Below, one piece after another: positions 22,246-31,385 of a stretch of 64,000 nucleotides of DNA. How positions within the stretch are numbered: position 1 is the first letter of the stretch; the number at the start of each line of letters is the position of its first letter. This DNA comes from Duganella callida (GTDB taxonomy: Bacteria; Pseudomonadota; Gammaproteobacteria; Burkholderiales; Burkholderiaceae_D), in assembly GCF_004614165.1 (NCBI RefSeq), contig NZ_SPVG01000213.1, forward strand, positions 1 to 64,000, written 5' to 3'. The notes beneath the pieces were generated by a model that worked only from the letters and a program-made list of their open reading frames with translations, had not been told where the DNA came from and did not search any database. A program made the position numbers and the translations under genes.

Positions 22246-24501
22246 ATGAACTTCAACCCTGTCGACCTCGCCCCCGTCGCCCCCCTGCCAACTGAAAACT
22301 GCCCCCGGTTGCTGCTCGTCGACGACGAGCCGCGTCTGCTGTCGTCGCTGTATGAACTGCTGCGCGACCGCGATTACCATCTGGTCACCGCCACCTGCGG
22401 CAGCGAGGCGCTGGCCCAGCTGACCAAGCTGAAATTCGACCTGATCCTGCTCGACCTGCGCCTGCCCGACATGAGCGGCCACGAGATCATGGACTGGATC
22501 AACGCGCGCGAGATCGACGGCGACGTGATCGTGATGAGCGGCGACGTCGGTATCGAGGCGGCGATCGGCGCGCTGAAGCGCGGCGCCTACGATTACCTGC
22601 GCAAGCCGTACAGCCGCGAGGAGCTGCTGAAGACGGTGGAGAACGCGCTGCAGAAACGCCGCCTGGCGATCGACAACGAGCGCATCGCCACCAAGCTGGA
22701 AAATTCGGAGAAGATGTACCGCTACCTGGTCGACTCGTCGCCGGACATCATCTACACCCTGAACCACGAAGGCAAGTTCACCTTCATCAATGACCGCGTG
22801 CAGCAGCTGCTGGGCTTCAGCCGCGAGGAACTGATCGGCAAGCACTACTCGGTGCTGGTGCACGACGAGGACCAGGAGCGCGCGCGCTATGCGTTCAACG
22901 AACGTCGCGTCGACGAACGTGCCTCGCGCAATGTCGAGCTGCGGCTGAAGTGCAATACCGGCGCCGCGGTCGACCGCACCTTCAACAACACGCTGATGAC
23001 GATCTCGCTGAACGCGATGGGCATGCACATCCCGGATCACGAGGTGAAGACGCGCGAATTCTTCGGCACCTATGGCGTGGCGCGCGACATCACCGACCGC
23101 AAGCGCGCCGAGGAAGTGATCTCGTATCAGGCCTATCACGACATCCTGACCGATCTGCCCAACCGCATGCTGTTCAAGGATCGACTCGGCCTGGCCGTGA
23201 TCCAGGCCAAGCGCAAGCTGACGGAACTGGCGGTGATGTTCGTCGACCTGGACCGCTTCAAGCTGGTGAATGACACCCTGGGTCACGTCAAGGGCGACGA
23301 GCTGCTGCAGCAGGTGGCGCAGCGCCTCAAGGATTGCCTGCGCCGCGGCGATACGCTGGCGCGCCAGGGCGGCGACGAATTCACCATCGTGCTGCCGGAA
23401 CTGCGCGACCGCCAGGATGCCAAGGCCATCGCCGAGAAATTTCTCGAGAGCCTGCAGCGTCCCTTCGACCTCGATGGGCACGAGGTGCACATCTCGGCCT
23501 CGATCGGCATCGCGATTTACCCCGGCGACGGCGAGACCATCGACGAACTGCTGCGCCATGCCGACATCGCCATGTACCAGGTCAAGGCGCTGGGCAAGAA
23601 TGGCCACAGCTTCTATCACGACTCCATGCTGGACGTGTCGCACCAGAAGATCGCGCTGGAACAGAGCCTGCGCAAGGCGCTGGAATTCAACGAGCTGGAA
23701 ATGTACTACCAGCCGCAGGTGGATGTGAGCACCGGCCGCATCATCGGCGCCGAGGGACTGATGCGCTGGAACCATCCGCAGCGCGGGTTGCTGTCGGCCG
23801 GCGAGTTCCTGCCGTTCGCCGAAGAGAATGGTTTGATGCTGCCGATCTCCGACTGGATGCTGGGCGCGCTGTGCCGCGACCTGGTGCAGTGGAACATGGC
23901 CGGCGGCGAAACCATCCGCCTGTCGCTGAACCTGTCGCCGCAATACCTGGACCGCGGCGATTTCTTCGAGAAGATGCGCGGGGCGCTGACGCGCTATGGC
24001 ATCTCGCCGGCGCAGATCGAAGTCGAAATCACCGAGAACATCGCGATCCGCAATCCGCAGTATGCGATCGAGCAGCTGAACAAATTGTGCCAGCTGGGCG
24101 TCTCTGTGGCGATCGACGATTTCGGCACCGGCTATTCCTCGCTGGCGTATCTGCACCGCTTCCCGATCCACACCATCAAGATCGACCAGTCCTTCGTCAA
24201 GGAGATCCACGACGAGAACGGCCACTATCCGGTGATCCTGGCGATCATCTCCATCGCGCGCGGCCTGGGCCTGCACCTGGTGGCGGAAGGCGTGGAGACC
24301 GAAATCCAGGAACGCTACCTGCAGGCCAACGGCTGCACCACCATGCAGGGCTATCACTACCATCGCCCGATCTCGCTGGCCAGCTTCATGGACGTGCTGC
24401 AGGAGCAGAACCGGCTGTCGGCGCCTGCCGTGACCATGCTGCACCCGGTCCCCAACAACAACGCAGAACACCAGCCGGCGATGATCGCCATCCAGGCCTG
24501 A
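22246..24501 (+). CDS. Response regulator with PAS, GGDEF and EAL domains
   Basis: This 751-residue protein begins with a receiver domain (LLLVDDEPRLL, phospho-acceptor Asp70 in ILLDLRLPDMSG, Lys in LRKPYS). A PAS domain (about 160-290) follows. The GGDEF domain has intact GGDEF at 375-379 and an inhibitory RxxD site (RRGD) five residues upstream. In the EAL domain the motif reads EGL, but the metal and catalytic residues remain: LNLSPQ, EVEITEN, IDDFGTGYSSL, IKIDQSF and AEGVET. It can therefore in principle make and degrade c-di-GMP, switched by the upstream kinase. No membrane helix is predicted. Confidence 0.92.
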   Translation: MNFNPVDLAPVAPLPTENCPRLLLVDDEPRLLSSLYELLRDRDYHLVTATCGSEALAQLTKLKFDLILLDLRLPDMSGHEIMDWINAREIDGDVIVMSGDVGIEAAIGALKRGAYDYLRKPYSREELLKTVENALQKRRLAIDNERIATKLENSEKMYRYLVDSSPDIIYTLNHEGKFTFINDRVQQLLGFSREELIGKHYSVLVHDEDQERARYAFNERRVDERASRNVELRLKCNTGAAVDRTFNNTLMTISLNAMGMHIPDHEVKTREFFGTYGVARDITDRKRAEEVISYQAYHDILTDLPNRMLFKDRLGLAVIQAKRKLTELAVMFVDLDRFKLVNDTLGHVKGDELLQQVAQRLKDCLRRGDTLARQGGDEFTIVLPELRDRQDAKAIAEKFLESLQRPFDLDGHEVHISASIGIAIYPGDGETIDELLRHADIAMYQVKALGKNGHSFYHDSMLDVSHQKIALEQSLRKALEFNELEMYYQPQVDVSTGRIIGAEGLMRWNHPQRGLLSAGEFLPFAEENGLMLPISDWMLGALCRDLVQWNMAGGETIRLSLNLSPQYLDRGDFFEKMRGALTRYGISPAQIEVEITENIAIRNPQYAIEQLNKLCQLGVSVAIDDFGTGYSSLAYLHRFPIHTIKIDQSFVKEIHDENGHYPVILAIISIARGLGLHLVAEGVETEIQERYLQANGCTTMQGYHYHRPISLASFMDVLQEQNRLSAPAVTMLHPVPNNNAEHQPAMIAIQA

Positions 24502-24510
24502 TAAACGAGC

Positions 24511-26097
24511 ATGACGAAATACAGTCCCAACGAATCCGACACGGACAACGGCGGCACTTACACTGCCGAGTTTTTGCGCGTGAAGGGACTGGCCGAGCGC
24601 GGCGTCGCCAACGCCCAGCACAGCCTGGGCTTCATGTACTTCAATGGGCAGGGCGTGGCGCAGAGCTACGAACTGGCGGTGGTCTGGTATCGCCAGGCGG
24701 CGCAGGCGGGCCTGGAGCACGCGCAGTACAACCTGGGCGTGATGTACCAGAAGGGCCAGGGCGTCGAACAGAATTTCGAGGAAGCGGCGGCCTGGTACCG
24801 GCAGGCGGCGGAGCAGGGCTACGCGGCCGCGCAGTACAACCTGGGGTGGCTGTATGCGAAAGGGCAGGGTGTGCCCAACGACACCCAGCAGGCCATGCAC
24901 TGGTTCAGCAAGGCGGCCGAGCAGGGCGACGCCGGCGCGCAGAACAACCTCGGCATGATGTACGACACCGGCAAGGGCGTGCCGCAGGACTTCAAGCAGG
25001 CCATCTTCTGGTACCGCAAGGCGGCGGAGCAGGGCTATGCGCGCGCGCAGTTCAACATCGGCCTGCGTTACGACAACGGCCAGGGCGTGCCGAAAGACGT
25101 GGGCCAGGCCATGTCCTGGTATCGCAAGGCGGCCGACCAGGGTTACGCACCGGCGCAATTCAACCTCGCGCTGCGCTTCGACAAGGGCGACGGCATCGCC
25201 CAGGACAGCCAGAAAGCCATCCTCTGGTACCGCCGCGCGGCGGAGCAGGATCACGCCAGTTCGCAGTTCAACCTCGGCCTGATCTACGACAACGGCCAGG
25301 GCGTACCGCGCGACGAACAGAAGGCGCTGGACTGGTACCGTAAGGCGGCCGAGCAGGGCCACGCCGGCGCCCAGAACACCCTGGGTCTGCGCTACTACCA
25401 TGGCCAGGGTGTCGACCAGGACTACGAACAGGCGCACGCGTGGTACCGCAAGGCGGCGGAACAGGGCTTCCCCGGCGCGCAATACCATCTGGGGCAGCTG
25501 TACGATGCCGGTCACGGCGTCATGCCGGACCATCAGGAAGCGATATTCTGGTACCGCAAGGCGGCCGACCAGGGCCACCTGCGCGCCCAGTTCGACCTGG
25601 GCCTGCGCTACGAAACGGGGCGCGGCGTGCCGCAGGACTACCGCAAGGCCATGAGCTGGTACCGGCGCGCGGCCGACCAGGACTACGCCGCGGCGCAATA
25701 CAGCCTCGGCCTGCTGTTCGACAACGACGACGGCCCGCAGCCGGACGTCATGCAGGCTGCGCACTGGTATGGCAAGGCGGCGGAACTGGGTCACACGCAA
25801 GCCCAGTTCGCGCTGGGCCTCCGTTACGACAACGGCCAGGGCGTATTGCGCGACTACGAGCAGGCGCACCACTGGTATCTGCAGGCGGCCTCGCAAGGCC
25901 ACGTGCGTGCGCAATTCAACCTGGGCCTGATGTACCTGACCGGGCAAGGCGTGCACAAAGACCCGGGCCAAGCCTGGATGTGGCTGTCGATGGCCGACCG
26001 CGCCGGCTATGCCGCCGCCGCGCGCTACCTGAAGAACGCCGCCAGCCGCATGGACCCCAACCAGCTGGCCCTCGCCCGCGAACGCCTACCCGTCTAA
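24511..26097 (+). CDS. Sel1-like repeat protein
   Basis: This 528-residue protein consists almost entirely of about 13-14 tandem 36-residue Sel1 repeats, each like AQYNLGVMYQKGQGVEQN followed by ..A..WYRKAAEQG. The alpha-solenoid is a protein-interaction scaffold. No signal peptide is visible, so it stays in the cytosol. It starts 9 bases after the c-di-GMP enzyme and probably assembles or positions the signalling pair. High repeat identity at DNA level makes the gene prone to repeat-number changes. Confidence 0.9.
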   Translation: MTKYSPNESDTDNGGTYTAEFLRVKGLAERGVANAQHSLGFMYFNGQGVAQSYELAVVWYRQAAQAGLEHAQYNLGVMYQKGQGVEQNFEEAAAWYRQAAEQGYAAAQYNLGWLYAKGQGVPNDTQQAMHWFSKAAEQGDAGAQNNLGMMYDTGKGVPQDFKQAIFWYRKAAEQGYARAQFNIGLRYDNGQGVPKDVGQAMSWYRKAADQGYAPAQFNLALRFDKGDGIAQDSQKAILWYRRAAEQDHASSQFNLGLIYDNGQGVPRDEQKALDWYRKAAEQGHAGAQNTLGLRYYHGQGVDQDYEQAHAWYRKAAEQGFPGAQYHLGQLYDAGHGVMPDHQEAIFWYRKAADQGHLRAQFDLGLRYETGRGVPQDYRKAMSWYRRAADQDYAAAQYSLGLLFDNDDGPQPDVMQAAHWYGKAAELGHTQAQFALGLRYDNGQGVLRDYEQAHHWYLQAASQGHVRAQFNLGLMYLTGQGVHKDPGQAWMWLSMADRAGYAAAARYLKNAASRMDPNQLALARERLPV

Positions 26098-26111
26098 GGC
26101 TCTGACCCCGA
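26098..26111. repeat. Half element of the GGGGTCAGA repeat family
   Basis: GGCTCTGACCCCGA directly follows the stop of the Sel1 gene. The identical 14 bases occur at 44664-44677, again just after a stop codon between convergent genes. The core is the reverse of GGGGTCAGA, seen in longer elements elsewhere in the window. Confidence 0.5.
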
Positions 26112-26113
26112 AT

Positions 26114-26641
26114 CTAGGAAACGTGGCCGACCAGGTAGTGGCGTTCTTCTGGTGCGGCTGGCTGCTCCTTGCGCCACAGGCAGAAGCGGGTGATGCTCCA
26201 GGTCACCGGTTCGAAGCCGATCACCACCGCCAACGCACCGCGTGCCAGCGCCAGCTGCGCGTACGCCTCTTCCTGCACACGCCGTTCGGCCAACGTGCTG
26301 TAGGGGACGATGGCCGCGCTGCTGTGCGTGGCATGCCGCGCTTGCCGTACGTCCGCGCCGACCGTCGCGTGCCACGGCGTCCAGGTCTGCACGGCGGGCC
26401 AGCCGAACGCGCGGGCCACGCCCGCAAACGCCGGGCTGTTGAGGAAGCCGTGCATGGCTTCCTCGTCGCGCCAGAGGTAGAACGGGGCGTAGCTCTTGTC
26501 CGGCTGTTCGCCGTGCAGGTAGGCCTTGAACGCCAGACCCGGCAAACCATCCAGCTGCGGTCCGCGTGTGGCGATGCGCTCGCGGATGATCGCCATGTCG
26601 TAGTCGGCCGGCAGCACGAAGCGGTATTGCATCGCGATCAT
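26114..26641 (-). CDS. DUF4865 family protein
   Basis: This 175-residue protein is recognised by MQYRFVLPADYDMAIIRERI, then FYLWRDEEAMHGFLNSPAFAGV, VQTWTPWHA and a C-terminal SITRFCLW. It looks like a duplicated ferredoxin-like (monooxygenase/dabb-like) fold; no reaction is known. ATG at 26641 overlaps the tautomerase stop (ATGA), so translation is coupled. Together with the tautomerase and divergent LysR gene this is a recurring cluster in Burkholderiales. Confidence 0.82.
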   Translation of the reverse strand: MIAMQYRFVLPADYDMAIIRERIATRGPQLDGLPGLAFKAYLHGEQPDKSYAPFYLWRDEEAMHGFLNSPAFAGVARAFGWPAVQTWTPWHATVGADVRQARHATHSSAAIVPYSTLAERRVQEEAYAQLALARGALAVVIGFEPVTWSITRFCLWRKEQPAAPEERHYLVGHVS

Positions 26642-27033
26642 GCTGCCCCCAGCAGCGATACCGCCGGCCGCCCGCCGCCGAACGACCAGTCGTCGCCTTG
26701 CGCGCTGGTGATCACCACCATCACGTCTTCCGGCGCGATGCCGGGCGCTGCCGCCAGCAGCGCCGCCAGGTGGCGGTAGAAGGCTTGCTTGACTTCGGTC
26801 GTCCGCGGCTTGCCGGTGGTGATGGCGATCAGCACGAAGTCGTCCGAGCGTGGGCCGCCTTCGTAGTGGCGGTCGAAGATCAGTTCGTTCGGCTCGTGCT
26901 GGTGGATCAGCTGGAAGCGGTCGTTTTTCGGCACCTTGAACGCTTCCTCCATGGCCCGCTGCAAACTGTCGGCCAGCGCGCGCAGGTATTCCGGCGACTT
27001 CCCCTTCAACAAAGAGATACGGCTCATCGGCAT
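26638..27033 (-). CDS. Tautomerase family protein
   Basis: This 131-residue protein begins MPMSRISLLKGKSPEYLRAL. Tautomerases use the N-terminal Pro freed by methionine removal as general base, so the start must be ATG at 27033. This fits AGGAGG seven bases upstream, whereas the ATG at 27039 lies almost on top of that site. Later motifs DRFQLIHQHEPNELIFD and DDFVLIAITTGKPRTTEVKQ fit the Tautomerase_2 group. The substrate is unknown. It is co-translated with the DUF4865 gene. Confidence 0.87.
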   Translation of the reverse strand: MPMSRISLLKGKSPEYLRALADSLQRAMEEAFKVPKNDRFQLIHQHEPNELIFDRHYEGGPRSDDFVLIAITTGKPRTTEVKQAFYRHLAALLAAAPGIAPEDVMVVITSAQGDDWSFGGGRPAVSLLGAA

Positions 27034-27082
27034 GATCATTCCTCCTGAAGATTGACATGACCAGCATAGCGGCCTATCTTGA

Positions 27083-27097
27083 TCCTGAAAATCAGGA
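27083..27097. promoter_or_regulatory. Candidate LysR operator
   Basis: TCCTGA-AAA-TCAGGA is a perfect inverted repeat in the 94-base gap between the divergent tautomerase and LysR genes. Two copies of TTGATC flank it. Position and symmetry fit a LysR-type binding site. Confidence 0.5.
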
Positions 27098-27127
27098 ATA
27101 TTTTGATCTATCATTCAGAAAAACAGG

Positions 27128-28015
27128 ATGGTCATGCGGCGGATTACCTTTGATCTCGACGTGCTGCGCAGTTTCGTCACCGGTGTCGACATGGGCAGCT
27201 TCGCCAAGGCGGCCGACCGGCTGGGCCGTTCCACCTCGGCCGTCAGCGCGCAGCTGAAGAAGCTGGAGGATCAACTCGGCACACCGGTGCTGCGCAAGGA
27301 GGGCCGCGGCATGGTGCCGACGTCCGCCGGCGAATCGCTGCTCGGCTATGCGCGCCGGCTGCTGGAGCTGAACGATGAAGCGGTCAACGCGGTGCGCGGC
27401 GCCGAATTGGCGGGCAGCGTGCGGCTGGGGATGCAGGAGGACTTCGGCGAGCATTTGCTGACCGAGGTGCTGGGCAGCTTCACGCGCGTGCATCCGAAGC
27501 TGCGCATCGAGGCGCGCAACGCCCGTAACAGCGAGTTGATGGCGCAGATGCGCGCCGGCACGCTGGATCTCGCGCTGGCCTGGGACGGCGGCGTGACGAC
27601 GCCGCATATGCTGGACGTCGGCCGCCTGCCGCTGCACTGGATCGCCTGCGCCGACGAAACGCGGCTGGCGCTGGCGGACGGCGAGCCGTTGCCGCTGGTG
27701 ATGATGGATGCGCCCTGCATCATGCGCAGCGCCGCCATCCGCGCGCTCGACCAGGCGGGTATCCCGTGGCGCATCGCCTTCAGCAGCCCGGGACTGGCGG
27801 GCGTGTGGGCGGCGGTGGCGGCGGGGCTGGGCGTGACGGTGCGTTCCATCGTGGGCATGCCGCCATCCCTGCGCACGCTCGATGCGGCAAGCCTGCCTCG
27901 GCTGGGTGAGATCGGCCTGCGCCTGCACCGCGCCCAGGCCGACTTGAATGCGCCCGCGCAGCGCCTGCACGACATCGTGCTGGAGGCGCTGCAGGCGAGA
28001 TTGATTACTTCCTGA
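27128..28015 (+). CDS. LysR-family transcriptional regulator
   Basis: This protein of about 295 residues has the LysR winged helix at 5-65 (FDLDVLRSFVTGVDMGSFAKAADRLGRSTSAVSAQLKKLE) and a periplasmic-binding-like effector domain (VRLGMQEDFGEHLL...). It should control the divergent tautomerase/DUF4865 pair. Two ATG codons are possible, 27128 and 27134; the ACAGG site is better spaced for 27134. The last 11 bases overlap the convergent M28 peptidase gene. Confidence 0.88.
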   Translation: MVMRRITFDLDVLRSFVTGVDMGSFAKAADRLGRSTSAVSAQLKKLEDQLGTPVLRKEGRGMVPTSAGESLLGYARRLLELNDEAVNAVRGAELAGSVRLGMQEDFGEHLLTEVLGSFTRVHPKLRIEARNARNSELMAQMRAGTLDLALAWDGGVTTPHMLDVGRLPLHWIACADETRLALADGEPLPLVMMDAPCIMRSAAIRALDQAGIPWRIAFSSPGLAGVWAAVAAGLGVTVRSIVGMPPSLRTLDAASLPRLGEIGLRLHRAQADLNAPAQRLHDIVLEALQARLITS

Positions 28016-29249
28016 TACGCACCCCTGCCAGCTGCGCCACACCGGCCAGCGTGGTCTGGGCCGCGTTCAGGCCAAGCAGGAAGTCCTTGTCCGAATAGTT
28101 GGCATACAGGTCGGTGGGCTGGTGCCAGTTCGGATTCCAGCCGGCGCCGATCTGCTGTCCGCGCTCGTTCTCGCGCATCGAGATCGATGGCACCAGGTCC
28201 ATGAACGGCGTCGAGTCGGTGTTCGTCATGTGGAAGCCGACGGCGGCCGGGTAGTTGCTCGCGTACTTGTCGTTGGCGCTGCGGAAGGCCCAGGCCAGCT
28301 TGGCCGAACCTTCGGCCTGTTTCGACACCGCCTGGTATTCGATATTCACGTCGGCTTCGCGGCGCTGCTCCGGCGGCGACACGTAGACCGGCTGGCCTTT
28401 GTCATCCAGTACCGGCTTGCCGCTGGCGTCCAGCTTTGGAATGGGCATGCCATGGTCGTACATCATCATGTCGTGCTGGATCATGCCCAGCCACTTCGGT
28501 TCCGGATATTTGCCCGAACCCTTGGGGTTTTCGATGCCCTGCAAATCCTTGCGCTGCTCGACGTAGGCGGCGGCGCCATTCAGGCCGGTCTCCTCGTTGT
28601 TCCACAGGATGAAGCGGATCGAGCGGTCGGTCTCCACGCCGGGCATGCTGAAGATGCGCGCCAACTCCATCACCAGCGCGGTGCCGGAGCCGTCGTCATT
28701 GGCCGCTTCGCCGAAGCCGATGCCGTCCATGTGCGCGCTGACGATGTACATCTCTTCCGGGTGCTTGCTGCCCACCTTGGTGCAGTAGACGTTCTCGCGT
28801 TGCGAGGTGCCGACCGGCGTCTGTTCGGCATTCAGCGCGCGCAGGCGCTCGTCGGGCTGTTTCATCGGATCGGTGTTGACGCCGGTCGGAATGCGGTTGC
28901 CGAACAGCGTGCTGCCGCCCTGGCCAGCAGGACCGCCGGCGCCGCCGCTGGGCAGGCCCGCCGCGCGCTTCTTCGCCGGCTCGCCGGGAGCAGGCTGGGT
29001 GTACATGTATTGCAGACGCTCGGTATTGGTGCAGCCATAGGATTTGAGCTGCGCCTCGATCCAGTCCAGCGCCTGGCGGTTGCGCTGTGTGCCTTGCCGA
29101 CGGTCGCCGAATGTGGTCAGGCCCTTGATGGTGGCCTTGTATTTTTCCAGCTCCAGCTGTTTGACCAGCGTGGAGATGGGATCATCCTGGGCCGACGCCA
29201 GTGGTGTGGCGAATGCCAGTGCAACGCTCAGAGCTACAACTGCTTTCAT
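28005..29249 (-). CDS. Secreted M28-family zinc aminopeptidase
   Basis: This 414-residue protein has a Sec signal ending in ATPLASA near residue 20, so it is exported. Metal ligands of the M28 fold are visible: His in VSAHMDGIG, bridging Asp in NDDGSG, Glu pair in WNNEETG, Asp in TNTDSTPF and His in NWHQPTDL. It should trim peptides outside the cytoplasm. A Gly/Ala/Pro-rich insertion near residues 90-115 separates the leading segment from the peptidase core. ATG at 29249 follows AGGAT. Confidence 0.88.
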   Translation of the reverse strand: MKAVVALSVALAFATPLASAQDDPISTLVKQLELEKYKATIKGLTTFGDRRQGTQRNRQALDWIEAQLKSYGCTNTERLQYMYTQPAPGEPAKKRAAGLPSGGAGGPAGQGGSTLFGNRIPTGVNTDPMKQPDERLRALNAEQTPVGTSQRENVYCTKVGSKHPEEMYIVSAHMDGIGFGEAANDDGSGTALVMELARIFSMPGVETDRSIRFILWNNEETGLNGAAAYVEQRKDLQGIENPKGSGKYPEPKWLGMIQHDMMMYDHGMPIPKLDASGKPVLDDKGQPVYVSPPEQRREADVNIEYQAVSKQAEGSAKLAWAFRSANDKYASNYPAAVGFHMTNTDSTPFMDLVPSISMRENERGQQIGAGWNPNWHQPTDLYANYSDKDFLLGLNAAQTTLAGVAQLAGVRIRK

Positions 29250-29391
29250 GGTCCATCCTTTTATTGTCGTGGAAGAGGCCCGGACATTCTGCATCAGTCG
29301 GGGCGTGACGTAAATCCATGTAAGCGCCGCACAACACTAGGATACAAAACGGGCACTCGGCGCAACGTTACAGACAACTACAGCCGGGAAG

Positions 29392-30879
29392 ATGGAGACA
29401 TTGTCCACACCACTCCATTCCCAGAAAATGACTGGAACCCGTCTGTTGCGCAGCAGTTTGTATCTGCTCGCCATCTTCCTGTTCTGCTTTAGCTACTGGA
29501 TCCACCGATCATTCGGCAAACCGGACCTGTCGCAGATCGTCTATCACATGAACTTCGGCATGGAACTGGCCAGTTCCGTGGACCCCGGCATCACCTGGCG
29601 CTTCTTCCGCTGGTGTGTGCTGGCCCCGGTGATCTGCATGACGCTGCTGACCTATGCCGGGCCGCGCGTGCGCCGAGGCATCGTGACGGCGCCTGAACGT
29701 CTGCGCGTGGTACTGGCTCGGGTGCACCGCTGGCTGCCGTCGCTGTTGGTTTTAAGCGCCACCACGTTCTGGATGTGCGACGTCTCCGCGTTTAAATATG
29801 TAACAGCAGATTTCGGCCCCGATTATTTCGGCGCCAACTACGTGGCGCCGGCGACGGTGGCGATGGCGGCGCAGAAGCCCAAGAACCTGGTCCTGATTTA
29901 CATCGAGAGCCTGGAGCAGGGCTACGCCAACAAAGCCGCCTTCGGCCACGATCTGCTGGCGCCCTTGAACGCGCTGCCGGGCACCAGCTTCCCATCCTAT
30001 GAACAGGTGCCGGGCACCGGCTGGACCATCGCCGCGCTGGTGGCGACGCAGTGCGGCGTGCCGCTGGAACGCGTCACCATCTTCGATGGGAACACGCAGG
30101 GGCAGGTGATCAACTCCTTCCTGAAGAATGCCGTCTGCCTGACCGACCTGCTGGCGGCGCGCGGCTACCGCAATGTGTTCATGGGCGGCGCGGCGACCAG
30201 CTTCGCGGGCAAGGACAAATTCCTCAGTCAGCATCATTATCACGAAGTCTACGGCCGCGAAGAATGGTTGAAGAGCGGCGTGCAGGCCAGCGACATGAAC
30301 GGCTGGGGGCTGTACGACGCGGACCTGTTCAGCCGCGCCAGAACCAAGCTGCGCGAGCTGTCGGCGTCGAAGCAGAAATTCAATCTGACCCTGCTGACGG
30401 TGGACACGCACGAACCGGAGGGGCATCTGTCGGACAGCTGCGCGCGGCGCGGCTTTGCCGGGTTTGACGGCGTGATCTCGTGCACGGCGGCGGAGGTGGC
30501 GGATTTCGTGCGCTACGCGCGGGAGAACGGCTATCTGGAGGACACCAACATCGTCATCCTCGGCGACCATTTGTCGCGCAAGAATCCGCTGACGGCGCAG
30601 CTGGAGCAGTTGCCGGCGCGGACCATCTACAACCGCTTCATCTCCGGCGACAGGCCGCTGCCCAATCGCGGCCAGCTGCTGCACTTCGACCTGATGCCGA
30701 CCATCCTGGAATTCGCCGGCTACACGGTGCAGGGCGGACGCATGGGCTTGGGCTACAGCGGCTTCAATCAGCACGATCTGGCGCCACCTGAAAAACGTAT
30801 GGCGGAAATGGATCAGAACCTGCTGAACCGATCCGACCTGTACATGGCGCTGTGGGAGGACCAGGAGGCCGATCACTGA
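29392..30879 (+). CDS. OpgB-like phosphoglycerol transferase (sulfatase fold)
   Basis: This 495-residue membrane protein has three hydrophobic helices in the first 150 residues, then a periplasmic alkaline-phosphatase-like domain. The OpgB/MdoB signature is clear: VLIYIESLEQGY, VPGTGWTIAALVATQCGVPL with the nucleophilic Thr, VDTHEPEGH and ILGDHLS. Homologues move phosphoglycerol from phosphatidylglycerol to periplasmic glucans. It is shorter than the E. coli enzyme (about 760 residues). ATG at 29428 is an alternative start. No opgGH genes are near. Confidence 0.85.
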   Translation: METLSTPLHSQKMTGTRLLRSSLYLLAIFLFCFSYWIHRSFGKPDLSQIVYHMNFGMELASSVDPGITWRFFRWCVLAPVICMTLLTYAGPRVRRGIVTAPERLRVVLARVHRWLPSLLVLSATTFWMCDVSAFKYVTADFGPDYFGANYVAPATVAMAAQKPKNLVLIYIESLEQGYANKAAFGHDLLAPLNALPGTSFPSYEQVPGTGWTIAALVATQCGVPLERVTIFDGNTQGQVINSFLKNAVCLTDLLAARGYRNVFMGGAATSFAGKDKFLSQHHYHEVYGREEWLKSGVQASDMNGWGLYDADLFSRARTKLRELSASKQKFNLTLLTVDTHEPEGHLSDSCARRGFAGFDGVISCTAAEVADFVRYARENGYLEDTNIVILGDHLSRKNPLTAQLEQLPARTIYNRFISGDRPLPNRGQLLHFDLMPTILEFAGYTVQGGRMGLGYSGFNQHDLAPPEKRMAEMDQNLLNRSDLYMALWEDQEADH

Positions 30880-30899
30880 GTGAGGCGGCTGCGTCCTCT

Positions 30900-31385
30900 T
30901 TACTCCGGCAGGCGGATGCGCGGTTGGCCCGAGATCGGATCGATGTCGGATGCCGGCTGCGTGGCTGGCGCATGGCGGTCGAGGACACGCCGTGCCGCCG
31001 GATCGACCTCGAACTGCTCGCCGCGCTCATTTTCGATCAGCAGCCGGTCGCCTTGCACACGCAAGGAGCGGAACCAGACATCCTGCACATCGCCTTCCAG
31101 ATCGGGGCGGCGTGCATTGGCGTAGACCTTCAGGCGCCACAACTCCCGATTGGACGCGTCATACGCGGCCAGAATGCCGCCGACCTGGCCGTCCGTGTCC
31201 TGGTTACCCGCGACCTGGGCGTAGCGCACGCCGGCGATGAATACCGGCGCGACGCGCGGGGCTGGCGCGCGGCTGGCGCCTGGTTGAGTATGGTGCGTCA
31301 TGGCGACTTCCTTTTCACTGTTGTTGCAGCTTGCGCACGCGGCAGCGACGATCAGTGCCGCGGTAATGGCCACGCCACGGCTCAT
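30900..31385 (-). CDS. Small putative lipoprotein coupled to the M35-like peptidase
   Basis: This 161-residue protein has a hydrophobic leader (VAITAALIVAAACASCNN) with a plausible but not canonical lipobox. A Pro/Ala-rich linker and a small beta-rich domain with VWFRSLRVQGDRLLIENERG follow. Its ATG overlaps the stop of the upstream metallopeptidase gene (ATGA), so the two are made together. No family is recognised. A periplasmic partner or inhibitor of the peptidase is a reasonable guess, not shown by sequence. Confidence 0.7.
   Translation of the reverse strand: MSRGVAITAALIVAAACASCNNSEKEVAMTHHTQPGASRAPAPRVAPVFIAGVRYAQVAGNQDTDGQVGGILAAYDASNRELWRLKVYANARRPDLEGDVQDVWFRSLRVQGDRLLIENERGEQFEVDPAARRVLDRHAPATQPASDIDPISGQPRIRLPE

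Noticed and set aside
22156..25971. Open frame of 1271 codons on the minus strand opposite the GGDEF-EAL and Sel1 genes
   Set aside because: The translation repeats with the Sel1 DNA repeats but matches no family; the plus-strand genes are certain.
24511..26097. Regularly spaced DNA repeats that might suggest a CRISPR array
   Set aside because: The period is 108 bases, the copies diverge at third positions and encode Sel1 protein repeats.
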